Source of the DNA: Alphaproteobacteria bacterium
GTDB taxonomy: Bacteria; Myxococcota_A; UBA796; GCA-2862545
DNA length: 64,000 bases
Reading direction: 5' to 3'
NCBI GenBank assembly: GCA_020632885.1
Contig: JACKEQ010000003.1
Span: forward strand, 186,001 to 250,000
The translations under genes were made by a program, and so were the position numbers. Shown piece after piece: positions 52,601 to 59,417 of the stretch. The number at the start of each line of letters is the position of its first letter. Position 1 is the first letter of the stretch. Under the pieces are notes generated by a model. The model worked only from the letters and a program-made list of their open reading frames with translations. It had not been told where the DNA came from and searched no databases.

Positions 52601-53242
52601 GGCGTCCGAGGGCTCGAGGTAGTGCACGGCGTTGGTGACCACCGTGAGGAGCCCGTGCTCGCGGGCCAGATCGCGGGCACCGTCGTTCACGACGTCCTGT
52701 CCCGGGAGCCCGAGGTCCGTGAGCTCCAGGTAGAGGTGGGTGGGGTCGAAGATGGCGGTGAGCTCGGCCACGCGCTCGTGGGCGGCCTCGAGGTCGCCGG
52801 CGAGCACCGCACGGCCGAAGGGCCCCTTCAGCCCGCCCGCGAGGACGATGAGCCCGTCGCGGTGGGCCCGGAGGAGCTCGAGGTCGACGCGCGGCTTGTA
52901 GCGCATGCCGTCGAAGATGCCGGCCGTGATGAGCTTGCAGAGGCTGCGGTAGCCGGCGTCGTCCTCCACCAGCGCGACCAGGTCGTAGCCGCCGTCGATC
53001 CCGCGGGGGTCGTCGTAGGCGATGCCCTCGGGCTGCACGAACAGCTCGGCGCCGAGGACGGGTTTGACCTTCTCGCCCTTGCACGCCTTGTAGAAGGCCA
53101 CGGCGCCGAACATGTTGCCGGCGTCGGTGAGCGCGAGGGCCGGGTGACCCAGCGCTGCGGCCTTCCTCGCCAGGTCCGACACGCCGGCGGTCCCGTCCAG
53201 CACGGAGAACTGCGAGTGGGTGTGCAGGTGGACGAAGGCCAT
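49658..53242 (-). CDS. dnaE: DNA polymerase III alpha subunit
   Basis: 1194 residues, full-length DnaE. N-terminal PHP domain HLHTHSQFSVLDG, but TDHGN reads TDAGN (Ala41) and HSE reads HSQ, so PHP metal binding looks incomplete. Catalytic Asp pair in SMPDFDVDFCQDRR (near residue 434), ALYRPGPLQSGM, KKKPEEMAKQRARF and GYNKAHSAAYGWISYQTAWL; C-terminal HhH and OB domains follow. Main replicative polymerase. Ends in ATGA overlap with the secreted protein gene. Divergent from the VWA gene with 50 bp between. Confidence 0.97.
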   Translation of the reverse strand: MAFVHLHTHSQFSVLDGTAGVSDLARKAAALGHPALALTDAGNMFGAVAFYKACKGEKVKPVLGAELFVQPEGIAYDDPRGIDGGYDLVALVEDDAGYRSLCKLITAGIFDGMRYKPRVDLELLRAHRDGLIVLAGGLKGPFGRAVLAGDLEAAHERVAELTAIFDPTHLYLELTDLGLPGQDVVNDGARDLAREHGLLTVVTNAVHYLEPSDAPVLEVLNTISTGGSLSGAQRVKSPTDQAYFKTEDELRALFPDDLDAIERTVEIAARCDYHFDFGTYHFPASIPPDPGPEADTDANWAFFYEAFPPPRDFGLPTPEEGVPPRPEKAGNIDGFFRWYCEEGLRLRLRQVEGDHDEYWKQLAYEVGVICQMGFPAYFLIVAEFINWSKDHEIPVGPGRGSGAGSIAAWAMRITDLDPIRYGLVFERFLNPERVSMPDFDVDFCQDRREEVIEHVREKYGSPVVSQIITYGTLKAKAAVRDVARVLDLNFGEADRIAKLVPDELGIKLADALDQVELLRRMRDGDPKVRRVLDIAMAVEGTVRQTGVHAAGVVIADRPLVEYAPLYRDEPEGGPVVQYDMKSAESIGLIKFDFLGLKTLDQIRDAVKFIQENHGVLIDMAALPTDDQATYDLLQDGDALGIFQLESSGMRKLLTQLKPSVIDDMVALVALYRPGPLQSGMTEDFVDRKHGRREVTYALPMLEPVLKGTYGTIIYQEQVMQIAQVMAGYSLGEADLLRRAMGKKKPEEMAKQRARFMSGSVENRIDEGIAGEIFDLMAKFAAYGFNKAHSAAYGWISYQTAWLKAHYRPEYMAALMTIEAANTDKVLLYITDCRRAGIRIAPVSVNFSELHFSVPKPADRPVEDGQVVESIRFGLAAVKNVGRGPIEAILEARQAQKGGRFPDAMGFFKSLDYRRVNKRVLESLIKAGALDDFGESRAAMYEGLEAAVTTGSRQAEDEAAGQASLFTMLAPKSRPVDFRFPDVTEWPLSQKLAFEREVLGLYLTGHPMEAHTSDVDRYASHRIDQLGDVRPREEVRLLGLVGEHRVSKTRTGDRMAFVQLEEPGHTVEVVFGPDIWGTSQRAVLCGEPILVTGTVDTRGEELRLRAGSAEPLSEVRARTTGEVWIRVGKDELTERRVERLKEILVHHRGGCRTRLAIQHVSWEVELRVDEYPIEPSAQMEERVNGLFGRQVVRLR

Positions 53243-53292
53243 CGGGGCGTCCTAACCGTTAACGGCCAGGGCCCGGATCCCACGATCCCCAC

Positions 53293-54996
53293 ATGCTCTC
53301 CACGCTCGCCGTCACCGCCCTCGCCGGGACCCTGGAGGTCGAGGTCGTAGACGATGCACGGGTCGAGGTGCCCGGGGCGACGGTCACCGTCTCCGGCCCG
53401 CTGGAGACGGCGCAGTCGCGCGTCACAGACGTGGCGGGCAGCGTGCGCTTCGAGATCCCCGACGGGGAGGGCTACGTCCTCCAGGCATCCCACGAGGCGC
53501 TGCGGACCACGACCCTCCGGGGCGTCGGGATCCACGGGCCCACCCGGATGTCGCTGGCCATGACGGGTGACGACACGGTGCTCCCCGTGCACGCCGAGCA
53601 AGGCCCGAAGCGCGGGCCACTCGTGCTCCAGCACGTGCCTTGCCACTACCACTACCACTACGCCTACGGCATCCCCTGCCCCGTCTCCCGCCCGCCGCCC
53701 CCCGACTGGCCGGCCCCGGCGCCGCTCGACGGCTTCGTGCAGGTCGACGCGGACACCGCCTCCTTCCCCGTGCACGTCGACACACGCTCCTACGATGGCG
53801 CACAGTCGCACCTGCACGAACGGACCCGCCCCACCGCGGAGCTCCTCCGGGCGGAGGCGTGGGTGAGCCACTTCGCCGACGGCTGGCCCCTCCGTCAGGC
53901 GGACACGAGCACGACCGCCCCCATCCGGGTCCATGCCGCGGGCATGCCGCACCCGAGCCGTCCGGGATGGAACGTCGCGCAGGTGGCGCTGTGGGGGGTG
54001 CATCCTGCCCGGCCACGACGGCACGTCACGTTCCTGGTCGACGTCTCCCCCTCCATGGAAGGCGGGAAGCTGGAGCTCGCCAGGGACGCGCTGCGCGCGA
54101 CCCTCGGGACCCTGGGCGACGAAGACACCGTCGCCATCGCGACGTACGCGGGAACCACCGGCGTCGTCCTGCGCCCGACGCGGATGACGCGGGCCCTCAT
54201 CGTCCACGAGGTGATCGACGCGCTCGAGGCGGGAGGAGCAGCCACCCTGGACGGTCTGGAGGTCGCCTACGCCCTCGCCCGCGAGGCGTACGTGCCCGAG
54301 GACGACAACGCGATCGTGGTCGTCTCCGACGGCGGAGCCGGCCTGAGCGCCTCGACGCGCGCTCTGGAGGCCATCGCGGCGCATGCCCAGCGGGGCTTCA
54401 CGCTGACGACCGTGCGTGTCGGGGCGGGTGCCGGGGACGGGAAGCTGGCGGCGCTCGGGATTGCGGGGCGGGGAGGTCATGAGCACCTCGCCGACCGGGA
54501 AGCGCTCCCGGGCTACCGGAGGCGACAGTACCTCCCCCTCATCGCCCGGGACGTCGAGGTCCGGGTGGAGCGCAATCCCGCGGTCGTCCGGTCGTGGCGG
54601 CTCGTGGGCCACGAGGACGTCGGGATCCGCGGAGAACCCGTGCGTACCGAGGTCTACGAGGGGGGCGTGGCGACCGCGCTCTACGAGGTACGGCTGGACC
54701 CGGAGGCTGAACCGTCGGCGCCCGCCCTGACCGTGCGCGTGGGGTACCGCGACCCGCGTGCGGAGGAGTGGCACGAGGTCGTCTCGACGGCGACGGTGGC
54801 CGACCTGAGCACCCCGGACGACGCGCTCCGTGTGGCGTGGGTGATGGCAGCGACGGCACAGGGGCTCCTGGCGCCGCAGAGCGCGGCTTGGGACGCGGTG
54901 TCCGCGGTCCTGGACGACGCGAGGGGTCATCCGTGGCACGCGATGGTCGCCGAGGTCGTCGACCAGGCGAGGGTCTCCGTGCGGGACCCCGATTAA
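53293..54996 (+). CDS. YfbK-like VWA-domain protein with His-Tyr segment
   Basis: 567 residues, signal-like N-terminus (MLSTLAVTALAGTLEVEV). A Cna-B/carboxypeptidase-regulatory-like beta domain (~15-75), then CHYHYHYAYGIPC near residue 117, the YfbK N-terminal region (TASFPVHVDTRSYDGAQSHL) and a VWA domain: MIDAS DVSPSMEGG, TYAGTTG and VVVSDGGAG. A beta-sandwich C-domain follows. The His-Tyr block between two Cys may bind metal. VWA domains mediate metal-dependent adhesion or complex assembly. Paralogue of the gene at 55261. Confidence 0.85.
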   Translation: MLSTLAVTALAGTLEVEVVDDARVEVPGATVTVSGPLETAQSRVTDVAGSVRFEIPDGEGYVLQASHEALRTTTLRGVGIHGPTRMSLAMTGDDTVLPVHAEQGPKRGPLVLQHVPCHYHYHYAYGIPCPVSRPPPPDWPAPAPLDGFVQVDADTASFPVHVDTRSYDGAQSHLHERTRPTAELLRAEAWVSHFADGWPLRQADTSTTAPIRVHAAGMPHPSRPGWNVAQVALWGVHPARPRRHVTFLVDVSPSMEGGKLELARDALRATLGTLGDEDTVAIATYAGTTGVVLRPTRMTRALIVHEVIDALEAGGAATLDGLEVAYALAREAYVPEDDNAIVVVSDGGAGLSASTRALEAIAAHAQRGFTLTTVRVGAGAGDGKLAALGIAGRGGHEHLADREALPGYRRRQYLPLIARDVEVRVERNPAVVRSWRLVGHEDVGIRGEPVRTEVYEGGVATALYEVRLDPEAEPSAPALTVRVGYRDPRAEEWHEVVSTATVADLSTPDDALRVAWVMAATAQGLLAPQSAAWDAVSAVLDDARGHPWHAMVAEVVDQARVSVRDPD

Positions 54997-55091
54997 CGGA
55001 CCGGCTCGGCAGCCCACCCTCTCGTGTGACCCGACGGTACGGCCGTCCGCGGTCCGACGGACGACGAGCGGGCGCCGAATCTGATCACTCC

Positions 55092-55132
55092 GGCCGCCGA
55101 AGGCGGCCTGCGCGGCCCGCTTCGCGCGGGCC
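55092..55132. repeat. Two adjacent GC hairpins after the first VWA gene
   Basis: GGCCGCC-GAA-GGCGGCC (55092-55108) and GGCCCGC-TTCGC-GCGGGCC (55114-55132) stand side by side, and a third stem CCCGCC-ATT-GGCGGG lies at 55183-55197. The rest of 54997-55236 holds no gene. The first two may terminate the upstream transcript, though T-tracts are weak (CCTTGCC), or may be REP-like elements. Confidence 0.6.
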
Positions 55133-55260
55133 TTGCCTCCTCTCGACGCTCACCACGACCTGGCCCGAAGTGAACAGGATTCCCCGCCATTGGCGGGCCA
55201 GGACGTGTTGAACGTCGAACGGAACGGCGTGCGGGGATGCGTCCGTGTGCCGAGAAGCCC

Positions 55261-56691
55261 ATGCTCCGTCCCCTCGCCTCCCTGCTCCTCCTGCTCGCCT
55301 GCGCACCCGCGTTCGCCGCCACCCTCGTCGTGGACGTGATCGACGACACCGACCTCGAGGTGCCGAGCGCCACCGTCACCCTCTCCGGCCCGCTCCTCGG
55401 GGCACCGCTGGTCGAAGTGACCGGCCTGGCGGGCGCCGTGAGCTTCGAGATCCCCGCCGGAGACGGCTACGCCCTCCACTTCGAGCAGCTCCCCCACCCC
55501 GACTCCGTCCGGGTGGAGGAGTGGGTGAACGCCGTGGACTACGGGTACCCGACCACCTCGAAGGGCCCGCCCCTGAAGGCCCACATCGCCGGCATGTCCC
55601 ATCCGGCCCGCCCGGACCGGCAGATCGTGCGTGTCGGGCTGCAGGGACGCGTGTCGGACGGGGCCCGTCCCCCTGCCCACCTGACCTTCCTCGTGGACGT
55701 CTCGGGCTCCATGAGCAGCCCGGAGAAGCTCGGCCTCGCGAAGGAGGCACTGCACCACCTGGTCCGGAACCTGGGCATCGAGGACACCGTGGCGATCGTG
55801 ACGTACGCCGGGGGCACGCGCGTCGTGCTCGAGCCCACGCCGCTGACCCGGGCAAGCACCATCCACCGGGCCATCGACGACCTGACGACCCGTGGCGGCA
55901 CGGCCATGGGCGATGGCATGCAGCTCGCCTACGACCTCGCCCGCCAGGCGTACCTGCCCGGCTGCGAGAACCGTGTCGTGGTGCTCTCGGATGGGGACGC
56001 CAACATCGGACCCACGAGCTTCGCGGCCATCCTGGCCGGCATCGCGGAGCACGCGGGACGCGGGATCACCATGACCACCGTGGGCTTCGGGCACGGCGGC
56101 CTCAACGACCACCTCATGGAGCAGCTCGCGGACAAGGGGGACGGCGCGTACTTCTTCGTGCCCGACATGCGCGAGGCCCGACGGGTGTTCGGCAGCCACC
56201 TCCTGTCCAACCTCCAGACGCTGGCGCGCGACGTGAAGGTCCAGGTCGACTTCGACCCGGACGCCGTCCTCTCCTACCGGCTGCTCGGGTACGAGAACCG
56301 GGACATCGCGGACGAGGACTTCCGCGACGACGCCGTCGACGCCGGTGAGGTGGGCGTGGGGCACCAGGTGACGGCACTCTACGAGGTGGAGCTCGCCCCG
56401 CGCATCGCCCCGTCGGCCACGGTGCTCACCATGAGCATCCGCCACAAGGAGCCCGGCCCCGATGCGCCGGCCGAGGAGGACACGTTCCTGGCGACCTACC
56501 GCGACGTCACGACCGCCGACGACGACCTCCACCTCGCGTGGGCGATCGCCGCCATGGCGGAGAACGTGGCGCAGCGCTCGGCCCGCACGCGCTGGGACGT
56601 CATCGCGGACCACCTCGCCATCGACGCGGACCACCCGCAGCACGACGACCTGCGGACGATGCTCGAGGCCGCCCGCAGGCTGGACCGGTAG
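55261..56691 (+). CDS. YfbK-like VWA-domain protein, second copy
   Basis: 476 residues from ATG 55261 (signal MLRPLASLLLLLACAPAFAA); ATG 55237 would add eight residues before the signal. A Cna-B-like domain is followed directly by a VWA domain with MIDAS DVSGSMSS, TYAGGTR and VVLSDGDANIGP, and a C-terminal beta domain. Compared with the copy at 53293 it lacks the His-Tyr block and most of the YfbK N-terminal region. Likely an exported Ca-activated-channel-like protein. Tandem duplicates, well diverged. Confidence 0.87.
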   Translation: MLRPLASLLLLLACAPAFAATLVVDVIDDTDLEVPSATVTLSGPLLGAPLVEVTGLAGAVSFEIPAGDGYALHFEQLPHPDSVRVEEWVNAVDYGYPTTSKGPPLKAHIAGMSHPARPDRQIVRVGLQGRVSDGARPPAHLTFLVDVSGSMSSPEKLGLAKEALHHLVRNLGIEDTVAIVTYAGGTRVVLEPTPLTRASTIHRAIDDLTTRGGTAMGDGMQLAYDLARQAYLPGCENRVVVLSDGDANIGPTSFAAILAGIAEHAGRGITMTTVGFGHGGLNDHLMEQLADKGDGAYFFVPDMREARRVFGSHLLSNLQTLARDVKVQVDFDPDAVLSYRLLGYENRDIADEDFRDDAVDAGEVGVGHQVTALYEVELAPRIAPSATVLTMSIRHKEPGPDAPAEEDTFLATYRDVTTADDDLHLAWAIAAMAENVAQRSARTRWDVIADHLAIDADHPQHDDLRTMLEAARRLDR

Positions 56692-56776
56692 GGTCACACG
56701 GCAGAGACGTCCGGGTACACGAACGCCACAGTGCGCACGGTCTCCGTCCCCTACGTTCGGGATGGAGGTAGCACCC

Positions 56777-57960
56777 ATGACCCTTCTCCTGCTCCTCGCC
56801 TGCAACGGCGACGACCCCACGGAGCCCACCGACACCCCCGACCCCGCCTGCGAAGCGGGCGTCTGCGCCGACTGGATCCTCGGCGACGGCGCCACCGCGG
56901 CCGTGCTGCGGGAAGACGACGACTCGGCACCGCCCGTGGACGTGCAGTCCGTCGAGGTCGTCGGGAACGTCGTGCGCGTCACCGCGTCCGGCATCCCGAG
57001 CTACCGAACGGTCGTGGACCAGGCCCTGCTCGACAGCCTGAACGCCCGGCCCTTCGCGGCCAGCGACTTCACGAGCGGCGCCCCGACCGTGTCCGTGGGC
57101 GACACCGTCGACTTCGGCCAGGACATCGGGTACGCCGGGGCCGAGGGCTACTGGCCGCCCGGACCCGTGGCGCCGTACGACAAGGCCACCGTGCTGGACT
57201 TCCCCCTGGAGCCGACCCCCGCGACCGAGGCGTGCTACACGGCACTCGACACCATGGGCTTCTGGCTGAACGGGGTCGCCGTGTTCAACTGGGCGGACGG
57301 GTTCGGCTGGGACATGGGCGACTGGGACAACCTGGCCAGCCGCTTCGAGGTGTACGACCTGGACATCTGCGGCGGCCACGCCGCCGGTACCACCACCACG
57401 GCGACTCCGCGTGCCTGCGCGAGGTCATCGGTGACACGCTCGACGGGCACAGCCCGGTCTACGGGTACGCGGCCGACGGCTACCCCATCCACGGGCCGAT
57501 GCACGCCGCTGGCGTGCCCGCGGAGCCCTGCTGGATCCCGCGCGACTACGACGACCCGAACGACCCGCTCGGCTGCGGAGGGAACGGCACCCGCTCGTGT
57601 GGGCTGGTGGACCCGTGGGACCCCACCGCGGGCACGGTGGACCTCCCGCAGGCGGAGTGGGGTCCGGCCACGAGCGACGTCGTGGAGTCGCTGTCCGGCA
57701 ACGAGTTCGTGGTGGAGAGCGGGTTCTACTGGCAGGATCACGCGTACGATCCGACCTGCGCGGCCCAGGGCGCGCAGTACCTGGACGACCACAACGGCCA
57801 CGACCACGACGGGCTCGGGTACCACTACCACGTGACCAGCAGCTTCCCGTACCACGTGGGCCCCTCGTTCGCGGGGGCGCTGCCGGACACGAACACCGCC
57901 CGGTGCTCGGCACAGCCGGGCGACCTCCCCCAGAACCCCGGTGGACCGGGCGGACCGTGA
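56777..57960 (+). CDS. YHYH-domain lipoprotein (apparent single-base frameshift)
   Basis: ATG 56777 follows GGAGG; signal MTLLLLLAC with lipobox LLAC (ATG 56762 also in frame). The YHYH domain runs through ICGGHAAG and YHHHGDSACLREVIGDTLDG, with GLGYHYHVTSSFPYHVGPSF near the end. The frame breaks at 57386-57387: one added base after GGHAAG joins YHHHGD and gives 394 residues. Six Cys and many His suggest metal binding. YHYH proteins are found in marine and myxobacterial genomes. Function unknown. Downstream 57961-58183 holds hairpin repeats. Confidence 0.8.
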
Positions 57961-58003
57961 ACGAACGACCGGCCCCTTCGAGCGGTGTTGGAGGGGTGGG
58001 CGG

Positions 58004-58160
58004 GATTTCCTCTACCGGGTTCGCTCGGAGCTGAGTATCCCCCGTGCGAGCGGGGGAGAGGGTGGGCCTTTCAGGGGAGACGAGGTTCCCCCTGAATTTC
58101 CTCTTCACGAACTCCGCCAGACCCGATAACCCCCGTGGCAGTGGGGGAGAGGGTGGGTCT
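58004..58160. repeat. Duplicated hairpin element downstream of the YHYH gene
   Basis: Two ~65-bp units about 91 bp apart each begin ATTTCCTCT and end with a CCCCC...GGGGG hairpin followed by AGAGGGTGGG: stems at 58039-58044/58051-58056 and 58130-58134/58143-58147. Between them lies an 8-bp stem TTCAGGGG (58070-58077) / CCCCTGAA (58089-58096). No open frame of note covers 57961-58183. Probably dispersed intergenic repeats that also act as bidirectional terminators between convergent genes. Confidence 0.75.
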
Positions 58161-58183
58161 CAGGACGAGCGTCCCTCCACACC

Positions 58184-58663
58184 TCACGCCCGATGCCGCC
58201 GCACGAGCGCCGCGAGCTCCACGGGCACCTCACCGGTCGGCCGCACCCGGGCGAACGCGATGCGCAGCATGGTCGCGAGCCTCTCGCGCTCCTGCGCCTC
58301 CCGCACCGGCAGCCAGTAGGTCCGCTCGGCATCCCGCACGGTGAGCCCCTCGTCGTGCTGTTGGACCGACGCTCCCTCCCCCACCCACACGCTCCCGAGC
58401 CGCACGCCACGGTGGTCGATGCGGAGATGGTCGCACGCCTCCCGGGGCTGCGCGTTGAACGCGAGCGGCACGGAGATCAGGAGCACGATCCCCACGAACA
58501 CGAGCGCCGGCCCGGCCCACGCGAGCCCCGCGAGGGTCTGCAGCAGCCCGAACCCCACGAACACCCACCCAGGCACCCCGAGCCCGGAGAACAGGACCTC
58601 GAGCGGGTTCGTGTCCGCCTCGAGGAACACCGACACCCCACCGCTGTCGTGTTCCACCCGCAT
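58184..58663 (-). CDS. Membrane protein with hydrophobic hairpin
   Basis: 159 residues. A short N-terminal beta region, two adjacent helices (GVPGWVFVGFGLLQTLAGL and WAGPALVFVGIVLLISVPLA), and a soluble C-terminal domain ending in a basic helix (ELAALVRRHRA). Similar layout to the gene at 24693 but no clear sequence match. Follows yjbQ by 17 bp on the minus strand, last of the slt-yjbQ run. Function unknown. Confidence 0.65.
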   Translation of the reverse strand: MRVEHDSGGVSVFLEADTNPLEVLFSGLGVPGWVFVGFGLLQTLAGLAWAGPALVFVGIVLLISVPLAFNAQPREACDHLRIDHRGVRLGSVWVGEGASVQQHDEGLTVRDAERTYWLPVREAQERERLATMLRIAFARVRPTGEVPVELAALVRRHRA

Positions 58664-58680
58664 GCCGGGATCGTAGCCGA

Positions 58681-59070
58681 TCAGAGCCGTGTCAGCAGGA
58701 TCCGGCGCGTGTGCGGGTGGGTGCGGTGCTCGAAGAGGTAGATCGCCTGCCAGGTGCCCAGCGCGAGCCTCCCGCCACGCACGGGCACCAGGAGCGACGG
58801 CTGCGTCAGCGCGGCCCGGATGTGGCTCGGCATGTCGTCGGGGCCCTCGTCGGCGTGCCGGTACGCAGGGTCTCCGTCGGGGACGTGCCTCGTGAACCAG
58901 TCGTCCATGTCGCGCAGCACATCGGGGTCGGCGTTCTCGGAGATCACGAGCGAGGCCGAGGTGTGCTGGAGGAACAGGTGCACCAGCCCGTCGCCCGAGA
59001 CCTCCCGGGCCACGAGGGGCGTGATGTCGTGCAGGCCGCGCCCCGGGGTGCGCACGGTGATGAGGGTCAT
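58681..59070 (-). CDS. yjbQ: YjbQ/UPF0047 family protein
   Basis: 129 residues. Family marks are LHDITPLVAREV, FLQHTSASLVISENADPDVLRDM, HADEGPDDMPSHIRAAL and GTWQAIYLFEHR. The conserved His and Asp residues form a putative metal site; related proteins show weak thiamine-phosphate synthase activity. Overlaps the upstream gene by 4 bp. Cytosolic. Confidence 0.92.
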   Translation of the reverse strand: MTLITVRTPGRGLHDITPLVAREVSGDGLVHLFLQHTSASLVISENADPDVLRDMDDWFTRHVPDGDPAYRHADEGPDDMPSHIRAALTQPSLLVPVRGGRLALGTWQAIYLFEHRTHPHTRRILLTRL

Positions 59071-59417
59071 TCGACGCAGTCCGTCCCGTCGGTGATGGCG
59101 CGCTCCAGCTTCCGGTCGTGGGCGACCCAGCGCTCGAGCACGTCGGGGTCCAGGCCCTCCTCGAGGGCCACGGTCTGGAGGAGGGCCAGCCGGCGCCGGA
59201 ACTGGCCGGCGTTGATGCGCTGGGCCCGATGCAGCGGGCCGATCGGACGTCCCCCGTAGCTCCCCAGGCCGAGGAGGTGCTTCCTGGCGAGCTCGAGCTC
59301 GAAGCGCTTCACCCGCTCGCGGTCGGCCCCCTCGAAGCGGAAGCCGATGATGAAGTCGTCGAACATGCGGTCGACGAAGGCGTCCACGACGCGGGCGAGG
59401 TCGTCTTCGAGGGTCAA
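59067..59417 (-). CDS. Small helical protein between slt and yjbQ
   Basis: 116 residues from TTG 59417, overlapping the slt stop as TTGA; no other start fits. Contains LARVVDAFVDRMFDDFIIGF, RVKRFELELARKHLLGLGSYGG and RRLALLQTVALEEGLDPDVL, all amphipathic helices. No signal or membrane segment. Coupled to yjbQ by ATGA overlap. Function unknown. Confidence 0.65.
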   Translation of the reverse strand: MTLEDDLARVVDAFVDRMFDDFIIGFRFEGADRERVKRFELELARKHLLGLGSYGGRPIGPLHRAQRINAGQFRRRLALLQTVALEEGLDPDVLERWVAHDRKLERAITDGTDCVE

